Notes: generated by a model from the sequence alone, not told the origin. A stretch of DNA of 64,000 nucleotides from an uncultured bacterium (GCA_938028835.1 CALIMJ010000022.1:1-64000), one strand, 5' to 3'; shown: positions 1 through 7,092, counted from the first letter of the stretch. Numbers and translations: made by a program.

Positions 1-352
1 CGCGGACGTCAAAGCCCGTGCACTCACCGCGAGCGGTGCCCTGAAGCACGGATCCCGTCCGCCGGAAGCGGGCGGTGACGGTAGCGCGCGCCTCCTCCAC
101 CGGCACCTTCAGGTCCCTCGCGCACCGCGAGAGCTGTGTCAGGATTCAGAAGGCCACCCCTGCCACGAAGTAGGTGAGCGGGGTGGGAGCGCTCCCGTCT
201 CCGCCCAGGTGCGGTCCCTCGTCGCAGACCAGGGTGTACGCCTCCCCTGAACCCGCGGGCCGCTGAACACGGATGACGGCCAGCTTCCGCATCCCATCGA
301 GGGTTCGGGCTTGCGCCTCGAAGGTCACTTCGTACACGCCGTGCGTGGACAC
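1..352 (-). CDS. OsmC-family protein with in-frame TGA at the redox Cys position (candidate selenoprotein, 3' end outside window)
   Basis: OsmC/Ohr-family proteins reduce organic peroxides or handle sulfur with a reactive cysteine. From the GTG at 352 (GGAGG about 7 bases upstream) the frame encodes 68 residues ending SAPTPLTYFVAGVAF, the usual run-up to the catalytic Cys, then TGA (148-146), then continues without a stop to the window edge as ILTQLSRCARDLKVPVEEA, GSVLQGTARGECTGF, which is normal OsmC sequence. The TGA sits where relatives have Cys, and a strong hairpin with G in its loop follows at 115-133, as expected of a bacterial SECIS. OsmC-like selenoproteins are known from metagenome surveys. 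The gene follows a DsrE-like gene by 21 bases and is probably co-transcribed with it. Alternatives are a nonsense mutation or a sequencing error of TGC/TGT. Family call is firm; selenocysteine is inferred. Confidence 0.8.
115..133 (-). promoter_or_regulatory. SECIS-like hairpin just downstream of the in-frame TGA
   Basis: On the transcript strand CUCUCGCG pairs with CGCGAGGG (8 pairs including one G-U) around a GUG loop. The hairpin begins 13 bases after the UGA of the OsmC-like gene and its loop guanosines fall 21 and 23 bases after it, inside the 16-37 base range known for bacterial SECIS elements. Pairing is seen; SelB binding is inferred. Confidence 0.55.
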
Positions 353-373
353 TCCGCACCTCCGCCGCGGACT

Positions 374-745
374 TCACGCGGATTCTAGCGCGATCGGGGT
401 CCACCCCTCGCGCACGTAGGAGGCCAGGCTCGGGTGGCCCTCCGAGGTGCCCACCAGGGGCACCCTCGTCGCCTGCACCGCCCCCGTGACCCCAAAGGCC
501 CGCGCGCAGTACGCGCAGGCAGCTTCCAGCAAGCCGCCCTCCAGGGCGCGCCGGAACACGCCGTGGTACTTGTGGTCGGGGTTGCTGAACTCCCGCAGCC
601 ACACCGTCCCGGCGCCGTCGAAGACCACCTTGGCGGGGACCCCCGCATGGTGCAGCTCCTGCGCGTACAGGAGGGCGTGCAGGGCCCGGGCCAGCTCCCC
701 CGGCCCCGCGTGGACGAAGAACACGTACTTGGTCGCTTGGCTCAT
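374..745 (-). CDS. DsrE/DsrF-like family protein
   Basis: A 123-residue protein of the DsrE/F-like sulfur-relay fold: beta-strand KYVFFVHAG at the start, the KVVFDGAGTVWL segment near residues 39-50 and a conserved CAYC pair (Cys77, Cys80) followed by AFGVTG, then GHPSLASYVREG near the end. Proteins of this family carry or transfer sulfur on a cysteine. The ATG at 745 was chosen over an in-frame GTG at 754 because GGGAGG lies 8 bases before it and abuts the GTG. It is the first gene of a two-gene unit with the OsmC-like protein, a pairing that suggests thiol or persulfide redox chemistry; the substrate is unknown. Confidence 0.75.
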   Translation of the reverse strand: MSQATKYVFFVHAGPGELARALHALLYAQELHHAGVPAKVVFDGAGTVWLREFSNPDHKYHGVFRRALEGGLLEAACAYCARAFGVTGAVQATRVPLVGTSEGHPSLASYVREGWTPIALESA

Positions 746-801
746 GTCCACCACCTCCCGTACAGTCTGCCAGCACCTTACGACTCCGGCCCGGAGCGCT
801 C

Positions 802-817
802 TGTGAGGTCCCTTACA
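802..817. promoter_or_regulatory. Crp/Fnr-like operator
   Basis: TGTGA-N6-TTACA matches the Crp consensus TGTGA-N6-TCACA at 9 of 10 positions. It lies in the gap between the DsrE/OsmC-like pair (minus) and the DUF3179 gene (plus), and a Crp/Fnr-family regulator is encoded 2.7 kb away. Binding is inferred from the palindrome only. Confidence 0.45.
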
Positions 818-910
818 GACGGCTTAGCGGCTCTGCAATAGCCTGAGGGTACGGAGGGGTGGAGCTTCATGGGGCGGCGAGGCAGCTCTCAGAACCGAGG
901 GGAGAGCCGG

Positions 911-2032
911 ATGCGCGCAGGCGTGGGACTGGCGGTCCTGGTCCTCTTCTTCACCCCCGTCGGGTTTGCCGCGCACGAGGGGGACGGAGTGCCGTTTGCG
1001 GACGCGGCGAGCTGGAGGACCGACTTCCGGAGGCACTCGGTGCCGCTCCGGGAGATCCGGGAGGGTGGGCCTCCCCGGGATGGGATTCCCGCGGTGGACC
1101 GACCCAGGTTCGACACGGTGCGGCAGGCCCGGGGGTGGCTGCGGGACCTGGAGCCGGTGGTGGCAGTGGAGGTCCGGGGTGAGGCCCGCGCGTATCCCGT
1201 GCAGATTTTGATCTGGCACGAGATCGTCAACGACGTGGTCGGCGGGGAGCCCCTGGCGGTCACCTTCTGTCCCCTGTGCAACGCCGCCATCGCCTTCCCA
1301 CGGCAGGCAGCGGGCAGGGTGCTGGACTTCGGGACCACGGGCAAGCTCCGGTACTCCGACCTGGTTATGTACGACCGCCAGACGGAGTCGTGGTGGCAGC
1401 AGATGACGGGCGAGGCCATCGTGGGCGAGCTGGTGGGGACGCGGCTGCAGCCCGTGCCCGCCCAGATGGCGGCGTGGGGGGAGTTCGCACGGACCTACCC
1501 GCAGGGACGCGTGCTGAACCGGGACACCGGGTTCCGTCGGGCGTACGGGCGGAACCCGTACGCGGGCTACGACGACGCCCGGAGCTCGCCGTTTCTGTAC
1601 GACGGGCCGCGGGACGGGCGACTGCGGCCCATGGAGCGGGTAGTGGCGGTGGCCGGCGGTCGAGAAGCGGTGGCGTACCCCTTCGAGGTTCTGAAGGTGG
1701 CGCGGGTGGTGAACGACCGGGTGGGGACCCGTCCCATCGTGGTGGTGTGGGCACCGGGCATGGCCTCGGCCCTGGACCGCGAGGAGATTGCGGGCTCGCG
1801 GGACGTCGGCGCCGTGGGGGTGTTCGAACGGGTGGTGGACGGCCGCCTGCTCACCTTCCGGCTTCGGGAGGGCCGGCTCGAGGACAGACAGACGGGGAGC
1901 ACGTGGGACTCGTTCGGCCGCGCGGTGCGGGGGCCCCTGCGGGGGCGGCAGCTGAAGCCTGTGGTCCACGGGACGTACTTCTGGTTCGCGTGGGCGGCCT
2001 TCCGGCCCGACACCCGCGTGTATCGGCCGTGA
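911..2032 (+). CDS. DUF3179 domain-containing exported protein
   Basis: The protein has an N-terminal signal sequence (MRAGVGLAVLVLFF, likely cleaved near FAA-H) and then the DUF3179 fold over its whole length. The hallmark FCPLCNAA is present (Cys120, Cys123 from this start), preceded by IWHEIVND (His103) and followed by the TTGKLRYSDLVMYD and SWWQQMTGEA segments typical of the family. Function is not established; the CxxC plus His suggests a metal or redox site in the envelope. Start 911 has GAGGGGAG upstream and gives a clean signal peptide; an in-frame ATG at 869, also with an SD, would add 14 residues. It leads a plus-strand group with a CC-H2 finger protein and a Tat substrate. Confidence 0.85.
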   Translation: MRAGVGLAVLVLFFTPVGFAAHEGDGVPFADAASWRTDFRRHSVPLREIREGGPPRDGIPAVDRPRFDTVRQARGWLRDLEPVVAVEVRGEARAYPVQILIWHEIVNDVVGGEPLAVTFCPLCNAAIAFPRQAAGRVLDFGTTGKLRYSDLVMYDRQTESWWQQMTGEAIVGELVGTRLQPVPAQMAAWGEFARTYPQGRVLNRDTGFRRAYGRNPYAGYDDARSSPFLYDGPRDGRLRPMERVVAVAGGREAVAYPFEVLKVARVVNDRVGTRPIVVVWAPGMASALDREEIAGSRDVGAVGVFERVVDGRLLTFRLREGRLEDRQTGSTWDSFGRAVRGPLRGRQLKPVVHGTYFWFAWAAFRPDTRVYRP

Positions 2033-2039
2033 GGGTACA

Positions 2040-2062
2040 GGGCCGGGGCCCACCCTCGGCCC
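2040..2062 (+). terminator. possible hairpin terminator after the DUF3179 gene
   Basis: GGGCCG (2040-2045) pairs with CGGCCC (2057-2062), with further partial pairing inside. It starts 8 bases after the stop codon. There is no T-tract, so it may be only an mRNA end stabiliser. Confidence 0.3.
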
Positions 2063-2137
2063 GCGCGGTGCAACGGGCCGGTTCGGGAGGGAGACGTGGA
2101 TGGCATCGGAGTCCGACGAGTGGGAGGAGGTGGGAGC

Positions 2138-2365
2138 GTGGCCAGGTGGGAGTGCTGCGGCCGGGTGTTCGAGAGCGAAGAGGGGCTGGTGCGCCACGAC
2201 GTGGAGACACACGGAGTACAACGGGAGCCGGTGGGGTCCTGCTGCGGCGTCCGCTTCTACACCCGGCAGGGATGGGAGGAACACCGCCGCACGGCCCACG
2301 GTGGGGCTCCGTCTGAGGCGCGGGCGGGGGAGCGCGAGACCGCCCAGGGAGGAGGTCCCCGATGA
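2138..2365 (+). CDS. small protein with two CC-H2 zinc-finger-like repeats
   Basis: A 75-residue protein containing two copies of the pattern CCGxxFx5(L/W)xxHx4H: CCGRVFESEEGLVRHDVETH and CCGVRFYTRQGWEEHRRTAH. The F, L/W and two His positions match classical C2H2 fingers, but the two cysteines are adjacent instead of CxxC. Such fingers bind zinc and often nucleic acid or protein; what this one does is unknown. GTG 2138 is favoured because GGAGGAGG lies about 8 bases upstream; an upstream GTG at 2096 would add 14 Gly/Arg-rich residues. Its TGA overlaps the ATG of the Tat-exported protein, so the two are translationally coupled. Confidence 0.6.
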   Translation: MARWECCGRVFESEEGLVRHDVETHGVQREPVGSCCGVRFYTRQGWEEHRRTAHGGAPSEARAGERETAQGGGPR

Positions 2366-3426
2366 CAGAGCCGATGAACCGGAGGCAGTTTCTCGCCCGC
2401 TCCGCTGTAGTGGGTGTGGGGGTGGCGGTAGGCCGGTTCGTCCCGCCCGCCTGGGCGGCCACGCCGGCCCGGAAGAACGTGGGGGACGTGCTGCGGTTCT
2501 CCACCCGGCCGCAGGGCTGGAGGGGGCTGTTCGGGTTCGTGACCTTCCAGTTGCACGCGGCCTTCCTCGACGGCAAGCGCGTCTACTCCATCCGCACGGA
2601 CGCCTCGGACCAGGTCTTCGCGCACGCGCGGGGCCTGGTGTTCGTCCCCAAACTGGCGCTGGCGCTGCGCGGCGAGGCCACGGCGGACTACTACCTGTTC
2701 TCCGGCGGTGCTTCGGGCCAGCTGCCCGTGGTGAGCACCGCCCCGGGGCGGGACGACTTCACCCCCGCCTTCCGGGTGCACCGGGTGACGTGGAGGAGCC
2801 GGCCCCGGTTGCTGCAGTCTGCGGAAGCGGTGCGGGATGCGGAGAGCGCGGGCCAGGTGCGGGTGGAGGCTACGGGGGTGGTGGTAAACTACCCCGTGGT
2901 CCGGTGGCCGGACGGGCAGATGCCCGTGGACCGGCAGCGCACGCAGTACCTGGGGCCAGGGCAGCTGCTGCAGGACCCCGACGTGGAGCGACGGGAGGTC
3001 ACCTTCAAGCTGCACCAGTGCTTCCCCAACCACTGGTACATCGTCACCGACACCTCCGCGGTCCCCATGGCGCCCATGATGAAGGTGGTGGCGTCGCCCA
3101 AGACCGCGGCGCTGACCGCGCTGGGCGCCACCGCCAAGATCCTGGTCTTCGGCAACGGCGTCCGGGGCCCCGGCCCCATGGGCTTTCAGCCTTCTGTGTT
3201 CGACTCCAACCCGGGCGACGCCATCTGGAGTCCCTTCTGGGACCACTACACGTTCACGTGGAAGGACGGTACCCGTCCGAGGGTGCTGCGCAGCGAGGCG
3301 GAGATCGTGGCGGAGGAGACGGCGGGCCGGCTGCGGGGTTGGCCGGGCACCCCGGACACGAAGGGCGAAGGGTTCGTAGTGAACTGTCCCGCCCCCGTGA
3401 CGGGGCCGCCCACATGGCGCGCGTAG
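2362..3426 (+). CDS. Tat-exported protein of unknown function
   Basis: The 354-residue product starts with a twin-arginine signal: MNRRQFLARSA, a hydrophobic run VVGVGVAVGRFV and likely cleavage after AWA near residue 33. The mature part has no motif I can assign; it is rich in beta-type segments, with a notable FKLHQCFPNHWYIVTD stretch and a PMAPMMKV segment near the middle, plus a lone Cys near the end (FVVNCPAP). Tat export implies folding before secretion, often with a bound cofactor. It overlaps the CC-H2 finger gene by four bases and follows DUF3179, so all three may act together in the envelope. Confidence 0.6.
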   Translation: MTEPMNRRQFLARSAVVGVGVAVGRFVPPAWAATPARKNVGDVLRFSTRPQGWRGLFGFVTFQLHAAFLDGKRVYSIRTDASDQVFAHARGLVFVPKLALALRGEATADYYLFSGGASGQLPVVSTAPGRDDFTPAFRVHRVTWRSRPRLLQSAEAVRDAESAGQVRVEATGVVVNYPVVRWPDGQMPVDRQRTQYLGPGQLLQDPDVERREVTFKLHQCFPNHWYIVTDTSAVPMAPMMKVVASPKTAALTALGATAKILVFGNGVRGPGPMGFQPSVFDSNPGDAIWSPFWDHYTFTWKDGTRPRVLRSEAEIVAEETAGRLRGWPGTPDTKGEGFVVNCPAPVTGPPTWRA

Positions 3427-3475
3427 GTCCGTTCGTCCCGGAGCTCACGGGCCTCGGCAGCCTCCGGCCCGCGGG

Positions 3476-4174
3476 GTGGCGGTGGACAAGATCGCGTACC
3501 TGAACCAGATCGACCTGTTCCGGCAGCTGTCCCCGGAGGAGCTGCAGGCGGTGGATCGCCTGGCCGCGGTGCACTCCGCGCCGCGGGGCGCCCGGTTGCT
3601 GGACCCCACCCGCTTCGAACCGGTCCTGTACCTGCTGAAGCGGGGCTACGTGCGCCTGTACCGGGTCACTCCGCAGGGACGTCAGCTCACGGTGAGCCTC
3701 GTAGGCCCTGGAAACGTGTTCGGCGAGCTCGAAGGCTTGTCCACCGGCACCCGGCACAGCTTCGCGGAGGCCCTCACGGACGTGCTCCTGTGTGTGCTGC
3801 GGGACGCGGACCTGGAGCGACTGATGCGCGCGTACCCCGAGGTGGCGGTGCGCATGGTCCGGGTGCTGTCCAGCCGATTGCGAGAGCTGGAGGACCTGCT
3901 GGAGGAGCTGGCCCTGTCCAGTGTCCGCACGAGGTTGCTGCACCTGGTGGTCAAACTGGCGGAGACTTTCGGGTCGGCAGAGGGGCGGTTCCGGCGGTTG
4001 AACGTGGGGCTCAGCCACCAGGACCTGGCGGACATGGTTGGCTGCAGCCGGGAGACGGTGACCCTGACGCTACGGGAGCTGGCGCGAGGGGGGCTGGTGC
4101 GCACCGCGCGCCGCCGGGTGTGGGTGGACGTGGAGGGAGCCCGCGCGTACCTGGGGTCCGGTGGGCGGACGTAG
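3476..4174 (+). CDS. Crp/Fnr-family transcriptional regulator
   Basis: A 232-residue regulator with an N-terminal cyclic-nucleotide-binding-like beta barrel (residues about 15-115, with GNVFGELEGLSTG), the dimerisation helix (LSSRLRELEDLLEELA) and a C-terminal winged helix (LSHQDLADMVGCSRETVTLTLREL). No Fnr-type N-terminal cysteine cluster is visible, so it is more Crp- than Fnr-like; the effector is unknown. The GTG start has no good SD. A Crp-like palindrome lies at 802-817 upstream of the DUF3179 and DsrE genes, which are reasonable targets. Confidence 0.88.
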   Translation: MAVDKIAYLNQIDLFRQLSPEELQAVDRLAAVHSAPRGARLLDPTRFEPVLYLLKRGYVRLYRVTPQGRQLTVSLVGPGNVFGELEGLSTGTRHSFAEALTDVLLCVLRDADLERLMRAYPEVAVRMVRVLSSRLRELEDLLEELALSSVRTRLLHLVVKLAETFGSAEGRFRRLNVGLSHQDLADMVGCSRETVTLTLRELARGGLVRTARRRVWVDVEGARAYLGSGGRT

Positions 4175-4196
4175 AGCGAGGGGCGGGCAGAGGGGT

Positions 4197-4691
4197 TCAG
4201 CTCGCGCTCTGCTCGTAGCGAAGCAGCGCGCGCTTCCGGAGCTCTCCCCACTGGTAACCGCCCACCTGCCCGTCGGACCGGACCACGCGGTGGCAGGGGA
4301 TCAGGATGGCCACCGGGTTGGCGGCGCACGCACGGGCCACTGCCCGGGCGGCGGTGGGGCGGCCTACGTCGCGCGCCACCTGGGCGTACGTGCGCGTCTC
4401 GCCCCGCGGGATGCCGCGTAGGGCGGCCCAGACCGCCATCTGGAAGGGAGTCCCGTGCACGTCCAGGGGGACCTTCACAGCTTTGCCGTGCAGGCATGCG
4501 TGCAGCGACCGTACGGCCGCTCGCACCGCGCGCCCCCCGCGGCGCAGGCGGATGTCGGGCAAGGCTCTCTTCAGGCGCCGTACCAGTCCGTCGGCCCGGT
4601 GGCCTAGCTGGATCGCGCGCACTCCGCGCGGGGTGGCTACGACGAGCGCGATCCCCACGGGTGTGCGCACCGTAGCGTAGGTCAGCTCCAC
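4197..4691 (-). CDS. ogt: methylated-DNA--protein-cysteine methyltransferase (O6-alkylguanine-DNA alkyltransferase)
   Basis: This suicide repair protein moves alkyl groups from O6-alkylguanine in DNA to its own cysteine. The active-site motif IPCHRVV is present (Cys133 of 164), preceded by the helix-turn-helix region TRTYAQVARDVGRPTAARAV with the Arg finger and ANPVAILI, and followed by GGYQWG. The GTG at 4691 is chosen because GGGGAG is 6 bases upstream and family homology begins at once (ELTYATVRTPVG); the reading frame runs further up but that part is a shadow of the acidic zinc-ribbon gene. It is the last gene of a minus-strand group behind superoxide dismutase, consistent with a damage-defence role. 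Confidence 0.9.
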   Translation of the reverse strand: MELTYATVRTPVGIALVVATPRGVRAIQLGHRADGLVRRLKRALPDIRLRRGGRAVRAAVRSLHACLHGKAVKVPLDVHGTPFQMAVWAALRGIPRGETRTYAQVARDVGRPTAARAVARACAANPVAILIPCHRVVRSDGQVGGYQWGELRKRALLRYEQSAS

Positions 4692-4776
4692 GGACTCCCC
4701 GTCCGCAAGCTTCGCCGGCCCCGCCGCTCTGGGCCGCCGGACGGCCGCGGGGGACCTCCGGACCCCCGGGGGGGAC

Positions 4777-5070
4777 CTACCTCCAGGCGTCTTCTTCCTC
4801 CTCCTCTTCCTCCCAGAGGGAATCGTCGAATTCCTCGTCCTCTTCCTCCTCCTCGGGGAACTCCTCTTCTTCCTCTTCCGGCTGGAGGGCCACCTCGTCC
4901 TCCTCCGCGGGCTCCAGGACCTCCTCGGCCAGGACCTCTTCGACCCGCTCCTTGGTCTGGTAGCCGCACTCCGCACACTCGTACACCACGACCGCGCCCA
5001 GCTCGTCAGACGCCAGCAGCTCCATCTCTCCACCGCACTGCGGACAGGGCCGGTTGAAGGGCACCGTCAT
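4777..5070 (-). CDS. zinc-ribbon protein with poly-acidic tail
   Basis: A 97-residue protein: an N-terminal zinc ribbon with CPQCGG and CAECGY (residues 9-12 and 32-35 roughly), then a tail of about 55 residues that is mostly Glu/Asp, with runs such as PEEEEEEFPEEEEEDEEFDD, ending DAWR. The ribbon likely binds zinc; the tail is likely disordered and could mimic nucleic acid or bind basic partners, as acidic tails do elsewhere. Function unknown. ATG 5070 is used because the ribbon begins just after it and the preceding small zinc-ribbon gene stops 13 bases upstream, suggesting coupled translation. Confidence 0.65.
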   Translation of the reverse strand: MTVPFNRPCPQCGGEMELLASDELGAVVVYECAECGYQTKERVEEVLAEEVLEPAEEDEVALQPEEEEEEFPEEEEEDEEFDDSLWEEEEEEEDAWR

Positions 5071-5083
5071 GGCCGTTGGGGAT

Positions 5084-5257
5084 TCACTGCGGGTGGAGCT
5101 GAGACGGCATCTCGTCGTCCAGGGACCGGAGGCCATGCGGCTCCACCCGGTGCCCGCAGATGGGGCACTCGTACCAGGAGGCCTCCTCGGCCCTCGGCTC
5201 GTAACACGTCACCATCACGGTCTCGCAGTACGGACACGTCAAGACCGGCTCCCGCAT
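5084..5257 (-). CDS. 57-residue zinc-ribbon protein
   Basis: A small reading frame starting ATG 5257 (MREPVLTCPYCET) with two Cys pairs, CPYC near residues 8-11 and CPICGH near residues 31-34, the spacing of a rubredoxin-like or transcription-factor-like zinc ribbon. GGGGGAG precedes the start closely. It fits exactly between the superoxide dismutase stop and the acidic zinc-ribbon gene, on the same strand, and shares its ribbon type, so I regard it as a real gene. Function is unknown; small ribbons of this kind bind zinc or iron. Confidence 0.6.
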   Translation of the reverse strand: MREPVLTCPYCETVMVTCYEPRAEEASWYECPICGHRVEPHGLRSLDDEMPSQLHPQ

Positions 5258-5336
5258 GGCTCCCCCGCTGCCCCAGGTTTCCCGTGTGCCCTTCCTTCGA
5301 CCCCCTTTGGAATCCTCCTGCTGCCCGCGGGCCGCC

Positions 5337-5951
5337 TCACACCTTGGCGTGGGCGAAGATCCCGAACGCCTCCGCCCGCTTGGCGACCGCGCGCCAGTCC
5401 AGGTTGCGGAAGAAGGCGTCGATGTACCCGGCCTTGTTCGTCCCGAAGTCGATGAAGTACGCGTGCTCGAACACGTCCAGGGCCACCAGGGGCGTGCAGT
5501 TCCACACGGGATAGGTGTTCTGCTCGTCCCCGATATAGTTGAACAGCTTCCCCGTGTCCCAGTCGTAGGCGGTCCAGGCCCAGCCCCGGGCCGCGATCCC
5601 CGTGGCCTTGAGGTCCTTCTGCCACTCCTCGAACGATCCGAAGTCCCGTTCGATGAGGCTCAGCAGGGCACCCTCGGGCTTCCCACCGGGCCCTCCCAGG
5701 TGGTCGAAGTAGATCTCGTGGTTCTTGACCCCGCCCAGGGCACGGGTGAGTTCCACCTTCAGGACCCGGAGGTCGGAGTAGGTGGGGTTGGCCTTGGCGG
5801 GGTCCTTGTCCAGGGACGCCAGCCTGTCCAGGATCTCGTTCGCCTTGTTCACGTAGCCCTGGTACAGCTTGTAGTGCTCCTCCATGGTCCGCTTGCTGAT
5901 GCCATCCAGCTCTACCTCGAAGGACTTGAACTTCTTGGCCTCGTACCTCAC
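5337..5951 (-). CDS. sodA: superoxide dismutase, Fe/Mn family
   Basis: Converts superoxide to hydrogen peroxide and oxygen in the cytoplasm. Metal-ligand regions are visible: the first His in TMEEHYKLYQGYV, the second in VKNHEIYFDHLGG, and the Asp and His in DVFEHAYFIDFG, with GWAWTAYDWDTGKL between them. The N-terminal helix lacks the second His of the usual HYxKHH pattern and is one residue shorter, marking it as a divergent branch. GTG 5951 is chosen for its strong AGGAGGAT seven bases upstream; upstream codons are not family-like. Length 204 residues is normal. It heads the minus-strand group with two zinc ribbons and the alkyltransferase. Confidence 0.92.
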   Translation of the reverse strand: MRYEAKKFKSFEVELDGISKRTMEEHYKLYQGYVNKANEILDRLASLDKDPAKANPTYSDLRVLKVELTRALGGVKNHEIYFDHLGGPGGKPEGALLSLIERDFGSFEEWQKDLKATGIAARGWAWTAYDWDTGKLFNYIGDEQNTYPVWNCTPLVALDVFEHAYFIDFGTNKAGYIDAFFRNLDWRAVAKRAEAFGIFAHAKV

Positions 5952-6007
5952 GGGCAGATCCTCCTTTCGCGGGCAGTTTGCAGGGTTTTCCCGGCGAGCT
6001 CGCCCCC

Positions 6008-6013
6008 AGTATA
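6008..6013 (-). promoter_or_regulatory. extended -10 promoter element for the superoxide dismutase gene
   Basis: On the minus strand TGGTATACTGGGG contains a near-perfect -10 (TATACT) with the extended TGn. It lies about 57 bases before the GTG of the dismutase, leaving a leader of about 50 bases. No clear -35 is seen. The same 13 bases occur at the merR-like promoter (18395-18407). Confidence 0.5.
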
Positions 6014-6089
6014 CCACCACGATCCCCTGCGGGCGGACCGGGGCTCTAAACCCCACCGGCCGGGGGTCGGTCAGCTACCATGGGGTCGG

Positions 6090-6632
6090 ATGGACGAGGA
6101 CGAGCGGCTCGTACGGGCGTTCCAGGCAGGCGAGGAGAGCGCGTTCGCGGCGCTGGTGATCAAGTACCGGGAGCCGGTGTACCGGTTCCTCCGCCGGATG
6201 ACCGGGAACCACGAGGACGCCGCGGACCTGACGCAGGAGGTCTTCCTGCGGGCCTACCGCTCCCTCGGGCGATTTGAGGGACGGTGCCGCGTGAAGACCT
6301 GGCTGCTGCGAATTGCCACCAACGCTTGTCTGGATCACCGGGCCCGGCAGCGCGACCCGCTGCCGCTGGAGGCGATGGCAGGGCTGGCTTCGCCACCCGA
6401 AGCGGGCCCGGACGCCCGGGCGGAACGCCGGGAGCGGTGGCGCCGGGTTGCGGAAGCCGTCCAGGCCCTGCCGCCCAGGCAGCGGGCCGCGGTGGTGCTG
6501 CGGCTCTACGGCGGGTACACGTACGCGGAGATCGCGGAGATCATGGACTGCTCCGAGGGCACCGTGAAGGCCACAGTGTTCGTGGCCCTGCGCAAGCTGC
6601 GGACTGCGCTGGGGTCTCTGGTGGAGGGCTGA
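6090..6632 (+). CDS. ECF-type RNA polymerase sigma factor (sigma-70 family)
   Basis: A 180-residue sigma factor with region 2 (FAALVIKYREPVYRFLRRMTG through DLTQEVFLRAYRSLGRFEG and VKTWLLRIATNACLDHRAR, residues about 18-90) and region 4 (LPPRQRAAVVLRLYGGYTYAEIAEIMDCSEGTVKATVF, about 125-165); no region 3 or 1.1. It recruits RNA polymerase to a small regulon. The stop is followed at once by the anti-sigma gene (GTG two bases later), so partner and regulator are coupled. No SD precedes ATG 6090, but TACCAT (6076-6081) could be a -10 for a nearly leaderless message. With a Spy-like protein in the operon the signal is likely envelope stress. Confidence 0.9.
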   Translation: MDEDERLVRAFQAGEESAFAALVIKYREPVYRFLRRMTGNHEDAADLTQEVFLRAYRSLGRFEGRCRVKTWLLRIATNACLDHRARQRDPLPLEAMAGLASPPEAGPDARAERRERWRRVAEAVQALPPRQRAAVVLRLYGGYTYAEIAEIMDCSEGTVKATVFVALRKLRTALGSLVEG

Positions 6633-6633
6633 G

Positions 6634-7092
6634 GTGGAGGGGACCCGCTGCGCAGGGTATCGGGACCGGATCGTGGAAGCCGCCACCGGGCCCGTCCCTC
6701 CGGAGGCGTGGGAGGATCTGGGGGGTCACCTGTCCGGGTGCCCTCGCTGTCGGGCGGAGTGGGAGGCCCTCAGGGAAGTCGTGGCGTGGCTGCGCGAGGT
6801 TCCCGAGCCGCCGATCCCTGCGGGGTTCTGGGAGGAGCTGGGCGGGCGTCTGCAGCGCCGGATCGGGCACCGTGGTCTGCTCGCAGGGGCCCGGATGGAC
6901 TGGAGGAGGGCTGCGAAGGCCGCCGCCCTGGCGGCGCTGGTGGCGCTGGCAGCTCTGCAGGGGACGCCGCCTCCGGGCGAGACCGGGCACCGTGGGGTGG
7001 TGAGTCCGGCAGTCCGGGCCCTCCTGCCGCAGATGGCGGAGCTGGTCCAGGCGTGGGGCGCGGGCCTGGAGGGGGAGGGAGACCGGTGGTGA
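6634..7092 (+). CDS. zinc-finger anti-sigma factor
   Basis: A 152-residue membrane protein. The N-terminal cytoplasmic part carries the ZAS motif HLSGCPRC (His plus CxxC) near residues 32-39, which binds the sigma factor; a single hydrophobic segment rich in Ala/Leu (AAALAALVALAAL) lies near residues 92-106, and a short outer part follows. GTG 6634 starts two bases after the sigma stop. Known relatives hold the sigma inactive until a redox or envelope signal releases it. The end overlaps the Spy-like gene. Confidence 0.85.
   Translation: MEGTRCAGYRDRIVEAATGPVPPEAWEDLGGHLSGCPRCRAEWEALREVVAWLREVPEPPIPAGFWEELGGRLQRRIGHRGLLAGARMDWRRAAKAAALAALVALAALQGTPPPGETGHRGVVSPAVRALLPQMAELVQAWGAGLEGEGDRW

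Noticed and set aside
24-776. 250-residue minus-strand frame covering the OsmC-like and DsrE-like genes
   Set aside because: It is Arg/Gly/Pro-rich, has no family features and lies antiphase to two genes with clear motifs and SD sites.
824-2299. 491-residue minus-strand frame opposite DUF3179
   Set aside because: No motif, low-complexity composition, and the plus strand carries the hallmark FCPLCN gene with a signal peptide.
4691-5033. N-terminal extension of the alkyltransferase frame (poly-Arg/Ser/Lys)
   Set aside because: Off-frame reading of the acidic GAG-rich tail of the zinc-ribbon gene; family homology starts at 4691.
5256-6090. Upstream extension of the sigma factor frame antisense to superoxide dismutase
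   Set aside because: It is antisense to a certain gene; sigma region 2 begins just after ATG 6090.
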